From contig OZ022500.1 of assembly GCA_963989385.1 (NCBI GenBank), forward strand, positions 110,153,842 to 110,217,841: a DNA stretch of 64,000 bases. Direction: 5' to 3'. The stretch's first letter is position 1. Every line of letters starts with the position of its first letter. The position numbers and the translations under genes are program-made. A model generated the notes under the pieces. It made no database searches. It had not been told where the DNA came from and saw only the letters and a program-made list of their open reading frames with translations. Below are positions 43,288 to 55,385 of this stretch, piece after piece. This DNA is from Ctena decussata. Taxonomy: Eukaryota; Mollusca; Bivalvia; Lucinida; Lucinidae.

Positions 43288-43905
43288 CCCTTAGACTGCT
43301 AAGCGCGACTATAGTCGTTCTCGAGGGGTAGGTCAACTTTGAGAGCATGTCAGGCACACTAGACATCAAGTACTCCCCATCATTTGCGGTTGTCCTATGC
43401 AAGAGGGAATCTGCTTTCTAATAGAACAAGGTTTTACCCACCTTATTGATTTGTGGACCTTTTAAACTCGGAGAAAACGTAAAACATTTATGATATTTTC
43501 AACATCAGCTTTTCAGGTGGCTACCCCTACTAACTTGATCCCGATTTTCTGACAACTAGACTTCATCCTTCCAATCTTTCTCTCTTGATAAATATTCAGC
43601 AATAACACCGGCCCTCAGACAAGCAATTACTTTTGTCATACAAAGCATATCACTGGCGCTAATATCTTGTACTTTTTTTTTTTTTTTTTTTTTTGTGTCT
43701 ACATCGGTTCCCGGTGTTATCATGTGACACCCAAATATGGCAGGTCACGTGACCTTGGTAACTTCCGAAAATGGCAGCTCACGCATCGGTCATATTGAGT
43801 GAAAATTTCAAGCAATTCGACCAGAGTGTGTGCAAGTTATGGCCTCTGAGATACCCCTACCCCCATTTTAGGGCCAGGTGAATTATTTTTTCAGCAGTCT
43901 AAGGG
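43288..43905. mobile_element. piggyBac-like MITE, 618 bp, flanked by TTAA
   Basis: The terminal inverted repeats are CCCTTAGACTGCT and AGCAGTCTAAGGG, with TTAA immediately outside on both sides (43284-43287, 43906-43909). TTAA targets and CCC-starting ends are the mark of the piggyBac superfamily. The interior has a (T)n run (43675-43694) and TGACACCCAAATATGGCAGG, with no transposase frame. Confidence 0.85.
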
Positions 43906-43909
43906 TTAA

Positions 43910-44910
43910 ACTAGCTTTGTGCAATCGGCCCAGAGAGTTTATCACCTAGGGGCGTTTGAAACACTATTTCGTATTCGTTAGAAAATTAAACATGATTAGC
44001 TGTGGTATATTATTTAAAACTTCAGGTTCAAAAGTTTTCTCTTGATTCTTTTTTGTATACATATGTGCAGCAATGCCATGAATGTTTAATAGACTTCCTA
44101 CTGGAATCAGAAGTTACAGATGACAATGAAAACTCGAATATATTTTTCTATTTTGGTGAAAGGCTTGTATCTATGTCTGACCTTAAATGTGACCAAACTT
44201 AGCTTGATTTCATTATCATGTCTGTGTTCAGATAGTGAATCAGTCATACTGAAAACACGTTTACTGTACACTGAGACATATTCATTATATTCATAAAGGT
44301 TTTCTAGAATACTTGTACTAATAATAAGTATGTAATAAAACAAGCTAGGAAAGATAAGTTAACCAACAGTACCTCAGGCGTTATTTAAAAAGAAAAGAAA
44401 ATTGTTCTGGAAACTTTGAAACAGCCATTGCTTATGATAATTGTTTCCAATCCTTGAAAAAGTGTTCGCTTGAAATAATGGATATGAGGATCACACATAC
44501 CAAATATTATAAGCGAAATGCGCTTCAGGGACAGTAAAGTATATACGCCAGGATCGGTAAACATAAGATTTAGTTTCTTTTTCGTTTCAGGCATCATGGA
44601 ATGTAGCTAGTTCTTATTATGTATATTTAAATTCATATTTTTGGTTTGATTTGTTTTGCGTTTGGTATCAGAGTCTGCGAAAGTTTTTTTGTACCTGGCG
44701 TTTGAAGCGAGATAGAACGTCTGCGAATGTGTTCTCCTTACCGGCACTGTACTTGGGCAGATGTAGTTTGGACACATTATTTCTTTTTCTTCGGTTGTCA
44801 GCAGCCACTTACTAGTTTGCATTTTTACCTTTATCTGCATTTTACATTTCATATAAGTTAGACTTAGAATCTAAAAAATCTGCTGGAGCTGGAAATGGGA
44901 AAATGTAAGT
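43910..44910. other. Intronic stretch without recognised feature
   Basis: Open frames at 44002-44202 and on the minus strand are short and domain-free. No repeat was recognised. Confidence 0.4.
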
Positions 44911-45149
44911 GAGCCGCGACACGAGAAAACCAACAAAGTAGCATGTGCGTCCAGCGAAGACTCCAATCAGACTTGGCATCCACCCAGTCTGATCAGAAGT
45001 CTTTGCTTTCTGCATGGAGCTAGCTTAGCCCCTTAGCTACCTTTTAAGCGAAAAGCGAAGTCTCTGATCAGACTGGGTGGATGCTCAGGCTAATCGTGGT
45101 CTTCGCTGGCCGCACATGCCACTTTTCTGGTTTTCTTGTGTCGCGACTC
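44911..45149. mobile_element. GAGCCGCG palindromic MITE (239 bp)
   Basis: Ends GAGCCGCGACACGAG / TTGTGTCGCGACTC. AAGT lies on both sides, a 4-bp target duplication. Confidence 0.9.
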
Positions 45150-45856
45150 AAGTCTGCATTTAATCTGATTTGTTGCAAATTCCCTGTTGAGACTTGAATA
45201 AAATAAAAATAAACTCATATAAGAGTTGAACTATTGCATTGTGTAAAATGTTTATTAGGTTTAGATCTCACTTTCGAACAATCACAAAGAGATCTACCAG
45301 CTGACGGTTACATGCTGAATGCGCCATAGCAGAAAATTGGATACCAAGTTTTGCATAATAATGAGTAGCTTTGTTACATTGTAATAATGTCTGCCTGCAT
45401 TTCTAATTATGGCGGCACTGCGACATATGTACATAATGTATCTTTTAAAGCAATACATGTATTATATTCTTTCTGCAACAGAAACATATTTGTATAGAAT
45501 GCACACAATCTGTAAATGTAACTCATGTAGGTATGTCCTGATTAAAATTTTGCAACAAGTCGTAACATATTGTTCTGTTTCCCAGTAAGATAAGCTGCTA
45601 TAACGTTTCAGGGCTAAACAAGAGACAGAGTTAAAGGTAAGCCCTGGTGTTTTCCGAGCCTAACATGTGATCAAGACTAACCTATCCCGACCAGACTAAT
45701 CCATGTTGCTTCGTCTTATAGTGAAACCTTTGCCATAGTTTGTTGTTTGCTGTTCGTTAGTGCTGAGTGGCTTTCAAGAACTGACTTTTATATGTTTGTC
45801 ATTATCATGATGAAACCTCATGAGTTGTAAGTCGCTTACTAGAACTAATTCAGGCT

Positions 45857-46075
45857 TAACCCTCTAAGCGCCAAAAAAGCAGACGGCATCATTTTCGTCG
45901 GCAAAATTTCAAAAACTGTTTTATGCAAGCTATACCATATTGAGAATTCAAAGGCTACAGGATAAACAGTGTAGATCTAGATGGGGCAGCTCATAATGAG
46001 CCGCCTCATCGGGATATACAGTGTTTGCAAATTCAGCTATTACCGTCTCTGGTATTTCAGTGTTAATTTCTCTTT
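45857..46075. mobile_element. MITE-like repeat with GCAAACAGT-type hairpin
   Basis: Begins TTAACCCTCTAAGCGCC, AAAAAGCAGACGGCATC. The hairpin at 45961-46028 contains ACAGTGTAGATCTAGATGG, GCTCATAATGAGC and CAGTGTTTGC. The same layout is seen near 1540, 18250 and 22890. Confidence 0.6.
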
Positions 46076-48372
46076 GTAACTTTCAGAAAAATCTCATCAG
46101 AAATGATGATGAAAACATATTTTTTAAACTAATTTTGAAATTTTGACAAAAGTCCAATAAATTTACTGTGGCAGTATTTTTGTTTTGGTCTCTCTTTAAC
46201 GCACTTAGATTTTTTTATGAAATTCTTCTTTTAAATTAGGACCAACCATGAGTGTTTCATCATTTAGAACTTCCTGCTTATATAACCCTGTGCATGTAAA
46301 AATATATCTCGATAGTGTAAATGGCTTGTGTTAGTATTTTCTTAGAGTTTACTAGTGTTGTCGACCATTAAGTAACAATACGTTGTTCATCATATTTAGG
46401 CCCTATAAATAATCAGAACATTTTGGAAAGATAGTTAAAAACTTGACATATAGCATAGATCGATATTATATTCTTTCGAATACTGCGTCTTTTTTTTTTT
46501 TTTCTTGATGACAGATTATGAAATCCGATTGTATTAGTTCTTGATCATTGCTTATCTTTTTACATTGCTGAAAACGACCAAACAACCGTGTCTGTAACTA
46601 CATAGTAGGACTGTAAAACGCCAGCAAATGTGTATTCATACGCGCTTACAGAAAACTTGCATCACAAGTTAATATTTTTAATGACTCCTTTTTATTAGAA
46701 AATGCTATGAAAGACAATGCTTCTGAAACAATCCATATAATACTTTCCAAATCACTGTTTAACTACATATGCTTTTTAAATTGGTTCGCCATCTTTGACT
46801 CAGTGTGGTGAGGCAGGTGCAGAATTAGCTTTTTCCCACAAACTAGTATCAAAATGTGGTACGTGACTGCTACTGTACATATGGCATCTTTTTCAGCTAT
46901 AACCGCTGATTTCATATATGTGTAACCTGCTTTCAGTGCATGTCAAAGATCATAACATGATTGTACAGCTTATAGCATGCTTTGATAAGACATTGCATGG
47001 TATATGTGAGTACGTTTCTTGTTATACTATAGTAAGCATAGATAGTCTTATCATAACTTTCGTAGAATGTTCCTAAAAGACTTTAACACTTGTTAAAAGT
47101 TTGAAAGGTCATATTTTAAAAAAAAAAAACAGAAATCCACATTTGGCCGGACAATTCGCCAGCCAGTAGACTTAAAACTAACATTAGGCATGTATACATG
47201 TGAATTCATTTAAATACTGGACTTTCATTTTCACTGACTTTTTCCATTGATACATAGATATGGCGGGTGTATTATAATAGGCAGGTAATGCTTACTACTT
47301 GCGAGTAACACTGATAACACCTCTGTTTTGGGGTCCATATCTGTGTATCTAGAATTTTCCGAAATTGTCAATGTTTAAATGACTTACAAGTTCGGACTTA
47401 TGATTAGGGTACTTTTATAAAGAACTTTCCCTAATAGATACCAGAAGTTATTTTCATATTTTCATATGTCTGTCAAGACTTAGGACTTTCAGTAAAGAAT
47501 ATTTCTGTCTGAAGTAGGACAAGGTGTGGCTTTTGTAATTTATATCAATATCCATAAGTGTAGGGAGTTACATGTAATTGGAACAATACTGACCAAGCAT
47601 GCATCTATGGTAGTTTCTTATGCATGATTTAAACATTTTGTATTGTTTGATATAAATCGGGCTGACTGAATGTTGTCGCACAGTTCATGTCTGCTGAGAT
47701 GAATTGATTTGCGACTGTCTGTTTGCAGGATCAAGTGTTGGTCGCGAATCTCATTATGTACATTTGCTTAGAATCTTTTTCAGTACAAGCTAAAGATTAT
47801 ATTTATGGGGTAAAACGTCTTAAGTCAGAATATTTGCAAAACCTTCATACAACATCAGATCACGTTACATGCTTCAAAAGATGTTTGGCTCTCTAAAGAT
47901 AACACCCACCTAGAGGAAATGTATTTATTACAGAATATCAAAGAAGTTACTTGATCTGATTGGAATATACTTTTCGGGCGCAAAACAACTATTGGTGCCC
48001 GAAAGAATAACTTTTAGATCTGAAAATAAGATAGTAAATCGCCATGGGCGCTTGCCCCTTCTAAGAACGTCTTGTCCCACTGGTGGTGCAAAAGGGTAGA
48101 CTAATTAAAATTCAAAGTCAGTGGTCATACTTATACCCTTTCTTCTTTTCAGACATATTGTTTCCTTTACCAGTTAGATCAGACAACTTCATAGATAAGT
48201 GCAATTACATTTCCTCAGGGGCGGAGGGGTCTTTTTGACCCCTGTAGCCTACTATAAAAGGTTTTACAAGGCATATTATCAGTAACTTTGTACGTGATTG
48301 TTAGCCTATTCTTTTGTTAAAACATAGGAAGAAATTTTGTGTCTGACCTGGTTGTGAGTTGATATTGTTTAG
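46076..48372. other. Last large intron, right part
   Basis: AT-rich, with a (T)n tract near 46491-46504 and no recognised exon, tRNA or transposon boundary. A further small exon of the membrane-protein gene could hide here. Confidence 0.4.
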
Positions 48373-48718
48373 GTTCCTTACCGTCTTCCAGACGCAGACA
48401 GCTGAGTTTCATCATGGGGATGACGACGCCGTTTTTATCCAAGAAACACACGAACCGGAAACAGTTCAAGTTGACACGAACCAAATCGTCCAGAAACGAA
48501 CCTATGAGGAGGTTGTGATCGTTGATTACGTAGATAACACCAACTCACAGAAAGTCCCGCCATTGTCAACAAGTACCCCAAGGTTTACAGAGCACGAGGT
48601 TTCTCCAATAGATGACGTATTGCATGGTGAATCGTCTGGTGCCTCTTCTAGTTCTGAGTCAGATAGTGGCCTAAGTAATGAGAACCGGAGACAGAGAAAT
48701 CCGAGTTCGGGATCTTGA
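48373..48718 (+). CDS. Membrane-protein gene: last coding exon
   Basis: Entered in phase 2 after TTGATATTGTTTAG, it completes Trp and adds 114 residues before TGA at 48716. Content: FLTVFQTQTAEFHH, acidic GDDDAVFIQETHEPE, then YEEVVIVDYVD, and a Ser/Asp/Glu-rich C-terminus (GASSSSESDSGLSNENRRQ, ending PSSGS). An alternative acceptor CTTCCAG at 48391 has a better pyrimidine tract but gives phase 0, which does not fit the microexon. A third (ACAG, 48401) would fit direct joining to the 31473 donor. The start of this exon is therefore uncertain; its frame and stop are well supported by length and composition. Confidence 0.75.
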
Positions 48719-49660
48719 GTTAGCAGTACAAAAGAATGGAATGATGAACGAACGAACGAATATCGCAGTAGAATGTTACGTTGGGGTCGATGGGATATAC
48801 AAATACTGCGCCAGAATTGTGAATGCTTTTCAAAGCTTTAATTAGAATGCAAGTGTATATTGCTTAAAGCTAGCAGCAAAGATGTGTCTTTCAATACCCT
48901 TTCTTTCTTTTACTCATCTATTATTCATCTATTTAATGACGTACAGAGCACACAAACTTTCCGAGAAAAGTACCAAAAAGAAAATAATTCAAAATACCAA
49001 GTTAACTCGAGTGTTATAAGAATATGAACACGAATGAGGGAAGGAGACAGTAAATTACGCTCAGCACTTGACAAGAGTCAAGAGTAAACAAGAGTGCACG
49101 ACTTGATACATAACAAAGTTGCCGAGCTGGCGTACGTGTTTTATTCTATGCACTACTTTAAAGACATTGTATTTGATTTTTGGGCTGAGTCACGAGAAAA
49201 GGCACATTTAAAGGTTGTGCATCTTCGCTGCTTTGTAAGATTCTTAGAAAGATTCTTGGCAAAAAAAAAAGCCATATTTAACTACTTTTGAAATTACTTT
49301 GAATATTTCAAGGCAAACAAAACTAAAACAACGACATTGATTAGGCGTTGTTCGAAGTTGCCTTTACGTTGCCGATTCTTAGAATTCACACGATGTTTCT
49401 TTTTTATTTGTACAAGCTGCACGGATACACATGCTAATTCGAGTACAAACTATTTGCTTGTCGTAAGACCCATAGTGGCATGGCTCATATGGTTTATTTA
49501 TATTTTCTGCTATGACAGTTGGTTGCACGTGCACCGGTATATGTATTTTATACAATATGTAGAGATCAATCTAAAAATACATGTTATGATATGATGTATA
49601 AATAAATGTGTACTATTATTAAATATATTAGAAAGTATATATTAAGAGGAATAAAAATTC
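48719..49660 (+). other. Probable 3' UTR of the membrane-protein gene
   Basis: No coding sequence follows the stop. Candidate polyadenylation signals AATAAA lie at 49601-49606 and 49650-49655. Short frames at 49094 and 49337 are domain-free. A GAACGAACGAACGAAT run lies near 48746-48762. Confidence 0.5.
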
Positions 49661-49869
49661 CTTTTAAAAGGAAGGCTTGTAAGCTAAGACAGTGAAATTT
49701 TCATGAGTTGTTATTGAAGTGAACCCGATTGTTAGTGCACTTTCTGTTGCTAACTTTTATTTAGCAAAGTATTTAATTTCTAACTTATTGAATGGTGGCA
49801 TTATCCACGGATGTAAGGTAAAAACAAGTGTAGAATTTATTTGAAAAACAAATTGAAATAAAAATATTT

Positions 49870-49903
<34 letters not shown>

Positions 49904-52320
49904 CAACAAAAAAAAAAACAGTTTTCCAACGTTTTGGCCGGCCGTTTTAGGCATATCTCAAGGAAAATAACTATATGGACCTATTTCAAGTCTTGGCTTT
50001 CACAGCTGTGTTCTTCCGCTCACAAATGAAGTGATCGTAAGGTCATATCGCCAAAAAACGTCTGGAATTGAAAATAAGATTTGTACGAAGTTAAATGAGA
50101 ACTTATATAACGTATTCTTGTACAAGTATAATTATTTAAGTAATTTTTTAAAATAAGAAGTATCAAACTAATGACAGCAGCGGTCAAAAAATATAACGAA
50201 TACAAACTGAATATTAAAAATCAATCCGCCAATTACCGTATTAGCCTCCTCTTCAAGCGCCCCTCATACTTTATCAAGTAAATAAATCAGATGCCGCTGA
50301 AAACAAACTGTTTTACAGTTGTTAACTTGCCTAAAACAGTATTCCGAGCACGTCAATCATTGCAGAGAATGTAATGTAGAAGAAATTCTGTAGGTTTATC
50401 CACTTATCTCCCAAGTGTTATACTGGACATCATACGGTAATTGTGGGTTTATCGGTGGCTATTTATAAAATTGCCATATTGTAAACATTGGAGTGGACTT
50501 CCTCGAAGTCCATAGGTAACGCGAAATACCGCAAAACTGAGCGCTTTAAAGTCAGTGAAAAGCAATAACCGTTGTCAGAATTCAAATATTACTTGTGTAC
50601 AAGTGATAGAATTTTTGCAGTTGCATGAGGTGATATGAGCTAAATGGCTTATTTTCATTAATGGCGCTGGACCATTAACAACAGGACTGAAGTTTGAAAT
50701 TATTTTGAGCCGACGTAGAACCTGATAGAATCTGTCATTTCAGGGCCATTGGCCCTTTGATTTGGAAAAGCTAATGCTTTGCGCTAAGCTATATATAAAC
50801 ACTGTTTCTTACACAAGTTTTGGTATATTTCTTAGGATGCAAAGCCAAACACTTTGCATTGCATTCAGAGTTTCATTTTTTATGCCATCAGTTTATAAAA
50901 AGCAAACGAAATGTGGCCAAGTTCAAGGCACTTGTAAAAGAAAAACGTGCTTTTTAACGGAAATATTTAAAAAAAAAAAAAATAGTTCACATAAACTATC
51001 AAAAATAGAATAAAGTTTCCATCGTTATTTTTAGCAGATGAGGCAAATCGGATATGGATAAAAATAGACAAAATCGGACGAGGTATTTGTTTATGTCTGT
51101 GAAGAAAATAATGAAGAAATGCTGTCTCAAACCGGAACGAACTTTCCGATCTCTTGGGCTTAATTGCTGCCTTAAAAAAAGTTTAGAACGAATCGTTGCA
51201 GTACACACTCACTGTGTACACACTCTCCTGGTATTTTCCGACTAAGCGTGACGTATCGTTTCTTCCGAAAATAACTCGGTATCACTAAACCACTTGAATA
51301 CTGGCTTGCGCTCGAAAGCGCAAGCCAAAAAGAGATAATACAAATATAGGTCTTTTCATTTTTTCAGTATCCTTAAATTTTAACTTTCAACCCAATGCCA
51401 ATAAAACCTGATTCATTTCAGAACAGACGGTCGGCAATGAGCATTAAATCTCCTCTTATTCACCCCTGGTTAATTATGTGAACTGAAAGGATTTAAAAAC
51501 TTCCACTTTTTATTGCTGGCTGCTGATCTGTTTACTCATGACAGTGTTGAATATTTAACGACAAAAAGCTTGAAACTTATTATATTTAAAGATTACGCAC
51601 TTTATTCGTACCATTTACTTAAATGACGTCAGTAAAAGAGCGTTACTTCACTGAAATGCATAAGGCTATAACGGCGTAATCTTATGCAACACTCTTTTCG
51701 ATCATTTCTTACTGTCTTAATATTGTGACGACCTCCACGTTGATTTGCAAGTATCATTGCGGATGATGCTTTCGCGCAAAGCCTATTACGGAGACGGCGT
51801 CGACGTAAGTTAACGTCATGACCTCTGGTTTTTAATCTCGGTTAGGTGCTTTTCTGGCGGTCTTTTGAGCTTCCTGTAAACCGTGCACGTCGTCTTAGAT
51901 TTTAAATTGCCGTGATTAACACATAAAATTGTCTCGCGACGTCACTTTTTGAAATTTCAGCATTTATCTGGCCCAAAACTCAGTGCCTGTTTGCAATATT
52001 TAGGCGCGGTAGGCTAAATAAAGCCACAGACCGAGTTCAACTTTTAAAATTCAATTTGATATTGTAAAAGAAATGTTCCATCAGAAAACTGTATACATGA
52101 CGCTATTAATCCGTAAGGAAACAGTACTAAAAACACGAGGGGCGCGTGCTTATTCCTGATCGATTCAGTTGAACGATTACAAATTCGATATATTGATATA
52201 ATCAGGTATAAGATAATATATATGTTGTAAAATTTTGGTGGACGTAGCTGCATTCATTTTTGAGATATTCAAAATTAATGGGCGGAAGTTTTTAAATCCC
52301 TTCAGTATATATACAAGGGC
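49661..52320. other. Intergenic stretch with few features
   Basis: Contains a (CA)n microsatellite (49871-49902), a short hairpin GGCTTGCGCTCGAAAGCGCAAGCC-like sequence near 51303-51328 and several A- or T-rich tracts. No ORF with a recognisable domain on either strand. Confidence 0.4.
49871..49902. repeat. (CA)n microsatellite
   Basis: About 16 uninterrupted CA units followed by an A-rich tract. Confidence 0.95.
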
Positions 52321-52321
52321 T

Positions 52322-52450
52322 GTCATGAACCGAAAAAGAGCTGTTACCAAATGAAAAAGAGTTGTAGTTACCAAACGACCTGATGACCAGGTCGTTTGGT
52401 AACTATGACTCTGTTTCATTTTGTAACGGCCCTTTTTCGTTTCGTAACAT
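52322..52450. repeat. Palindrome, about 125 bp
   Basis: The left side carries GAACCGAAAAAGAGCTGTTA and AGTTACCAAACGACCTG; the right side carries CAGGTCGTTTGGTAACT and AACGGCCCTTTTTCGTTTCG. ATGA forms the loop. Confidence 0.8.
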
Positions 52451-52699
52451 CCTTGAAAACATAGTTAACCAGGTGTATAAATATGACCAAAATGCTTATT
52501 GTAAAGGTAGGTTTATACGGCGACACATGTTGTATGGCACAAAACCTATGTTTCATAAAACAAATATGTTGCATGCAACACGTTTAATCTTCCAAACCTA
52601 CATCATTGAATTAAATGACTTCAGTTAAATTATCATTTTTTGGAAAAAAAAATCTAAAAATCCTGTTGAAGGAAATTCAGGTTGTAATGTCATTGAAAA

Positions 52700-52945
52700 T
52701 GGGCATAGCATACACTGCTTGCCATGCTCCAATACCAATAACGTCATAGATGTGTTGCTATAATAACTAAACGTTCATATTGGTATCAAAGTGACGTCAT
52801 CTAGACGTCATTCCGCCAAGGTACGAAGCACAACAGCTGGATATTTAATACTTGCTATAGTAACAGATCTATGACATCATCTTACATAATTCGAAAGGAG
52901 CGTGGCATACAGTTGTATGCCATGCTCCTCTCGAATTATGAGTGA
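52700..52945. repeat. Inverted repeats with a strong hairpin
   Basis: AATTCGAAAGGAGCGTGGCA, then TACA, and TGTATGCCATGCTCCTCTCGAATT form a hairpin at 52890-52939. An outer element (GGGCATAGCATACACTGCTT, ATGCTCC) suggests an inverted duplicate with CRE-like GTGACGTCAT near 52791. Confidence 0.65.
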
Positions 52946-53389
52946 GATTCTTTCTGATATTCAAACAATGGAAAAGTGTGGTTTTCTCAACCCTTTATAA
53001 TTCACTCTCAATTAAATTGTCTGTTATAACCGAAATGGTTGTGTGGCTCATGCGAAATGCAAGTGTCGTCGTACAAACCCACCTTAAAAGATCCTACTTC
53101 CTTTCTCGCAAACACTTTGTGTTTCTTAGAATACTTGCTTCCGCCATGCAAAATGCTGTCGTTGCACTCTTTGTCCGACAAATCCACTCGTTACCTGTCA
53201 TGTAAATTGCATGCAGAATAGGAAATCGAAATCAAATTTCACTGTCGATTTCTAATTAGCTGCCAATCATGAAAAATACATCCACAAGGGGAACTCAACA
53301 GAACGGATCTATTAATAGAGTATTAGCATGAATACAACACAAAGTTAAGAGTTAAATGAAAAAGATTGTTTTATAAAACATGATGGGAG
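52946..53389. other. Intergenic stretch without recognised feature
   Basis: Overlapping short frames at 52942-53221 show no domain and are not called genes. Confidence 0.35.
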
Positions 53390-53560
53390 AGAAAAAATCA
53401 ATGATTGAGTTGAGGCCGAGACAAAGCAAGCTCGGATCGTTTTCAGATTATTTTTCTTATGCTCGAAAAGCCTTGCAAAAGACTAAATAATCTGAAAGCT
53501 AACCTGAGATTTCCTTGTCTCGGCCTCAACCCCATCATGGATTCTATCTTTCTCAGAACA
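53390..53560. repeat. Palindrome, about 170 bp
   Basis: GAGTTGAGGCCGAGACAAAG at left pairs with CTTGTCTCGGCCTCAAC at right. Inner TTTTCAGATTATTT pairs with AAATAATCTGAAA. Probably a MITE. Confidence 0.75.
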
Positions 53561-53689
53561 GCCCAATACACGCTTGGAATAAAAGGGCGTCTTAATCACC
53601 TTCTAGAAAAGAACGCTCCCTGTTGAAACAAGAATTCCGCGGAATGCTATGTCGCACCTGCATTGCGCTTTCACAGTAGTAAAGACTTT

Positions 53690-54665
53690 AGTTAAAAGAA
53701 CTTGTATGAGAAATGGACAAAAATGCTACGGTCAACACAATTTTGGATGTAAAATTTTACTAAGTCAGAAGAGCATGAAATATAGGCCAAGGGTAGGAAT
53801 AACTGCAACATCCCTTGTGAACATTCTAAGAATAAACTTTATGCCAGGTGTGACGACTACAGGTATCATACTTTTAGACAAAAGGTCTAAAAGGCTAGGG
53901 CCGACATAGTTTTGGGTGTAAAATTTTGGGAAGTCAGAACATTAAATATATGTCAAGGGTAAATTAATTGCAACAGCTCTCAAGAACATTCTAAGAAGAA
54001 ACTTGATGCCAAGTTTGATGATTCTTGGTATAATAGTTCGTGAGAAATGGACTTAAACACTAGGGTCGACCTTATTTTGAATATAAAATTTTACGAAGTC
54101 AGCAGAGCATGAAATATAGGTCATGGTAAAAATAAGAGCAACGGACCTCATGAACATTCTTAGAAGAAGGTTGATGCCAGGTTTGATGATTCTAGGTATC
54201 ATAGTTTGCGAGAAATGGACTTAAACGTTAGGGTCGACGTAATTGTTGAGGGACCGTTTTACGAAGTCAGCAGAGCATGAGAAATAGGTCAAGGGTTAAA
54301 ATTAAAGCAACAGTCCTCAAAAACATTCTTAGAAGAAGCTTGATGCCAGGTTTGAAAATTGTATCATAGTTTGCGAGAAATGGACTTAAATGCTAGGGTC
54401 GACGCTAGGGTCGACGTATTTGTTGATGGACTGTTTTACAACGACAGCAGTGCATAAAATATAGGTCAGAGGTAAAATGAAGAGCAAAAACCCTCGAGAA
54501 CATTCTAAGAAGAAGCTTTATGCCAGGTTTGATGATTGTAGGTATCATAGTTTGCTAGAAATGGACTTAAACACTAGGGTTGCTAGGATCGACGTAATTG
54601 TTGACGGACTGACGGACAAACGGAATGACTGACGGACGGATGGACGGAAAAATGAACTCCTATAA
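53690..54665. mobile_element. Tandem-repeat element, family E
   Basis: About six units of 165-180 bp. Each has GAGAAATGGACTTAAAC, CTAGGGTCGACGTA, GAAGTCAGCAGAGCATGA, AGAACATTCTTAGAAGAAG and TTGATGCCAGGTTTGATGAT. The array ends in an (ACGG)n microsatellite with GACTGACGGACAAACGG at 54603 onward. Non-coding; same architecture as families A-D with unrelated sequence. Confidence 0.8.
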
Positions 54666-54744
54666 AAATGTTATACTGCCTGATTATGAAGTATTTTGTC
54701 CAAAGGAAGGATATGATTACACCCTTGCACCTCATACCTTTAAA

Positions 54745-54960
54745 TCGATGACGTTTCAAGGCAAGCAACTCTGCCATTTTTCATTTTCAGTGGATTCAAC
54801 ACTAGAAAAAAAGAACTCGGTCCCTTAGGAGCATTTTCTTTTTCATTCAAGAGTAAATCCCAGTTTTGAAGTACTTTTCATCCAGGGAAGTCAACAAGAA
54901 CTCAAAAATTGTTTAAAATGAGGAATAAGATGGAAATGTACGCATATACCTTAATACCAT
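54745..54960. repeat. Copy of the GGAGCAAATTCTTTC dispersed repeat
   Basis: CAAGCAACTCTGCCATTTTT, then GGTCCCTTAGGAGCATTTTC and CATCCAGGGAAGTCAACAAG, follow the family order. Confidence 0.5.
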
Positions 54961-55234
54961 CCGTTTTTTCATAGCATCATTAACTAACTCTTTTTCTGAA
55001 ACTGTTTTCTAGAATTGATCGATGATAAAGCTGCGCACAGAACATGGTCAATTAACTGTATAGCTTTACAAGAGCGCCAGAAAATCTCTAGGCTATATTG
55101 AAATATTGATCTCTGCAAACCACAAGCTTTGTTGAGCTTTAGTCAAACAAAAAGATTTTTATCGCGTATAGATGTAGCCAATGCTGCATGCATATACTGG
55201 GGGAAAATATAAACAAATCGTCAGGAGGTGCTTC
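54961..55234. other. Short unassigned spacer
   Basis: AT-rich, no feature recognised. Confidence 0.3.
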
Positions 55235-55385
55235 ATATAAGAAGTGGAAACAGAGATCATTTAGGGATAGTTTTCCATATTTCTCCATAAAACAAAATTG
55301 TGTTTCCTAATTAGAAACGTCTTGTAGAGAAGGTTCTAATGAGGGGTCTTAATATATATTTTCGCTAAGAAACAAGAAATGGTAC
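55235..55385. mobile_element. AAGAAGGGGTAACAGGG-type MITE, diverged copy
   Basis: ATAAGAAGTGGAAACAGAGA, GATAGTTTTCCATATTTCTC and GGTTCTAATGAGGGGTC match the family. Its right arm is replaced by the family A element that starts just after it. Confidence 0.6.

Noticed and set aside
43730..43760. GTCACGTGAC as an E-box promoter element
   Set aside because: It lies inside the piggyBac-like MITE with no transcription start evidence nearby.
52942..53221. Overlapping open frames that could be a small exon
   Set aside because: No consistent splice sites and no recognisable residues; both frames look random.
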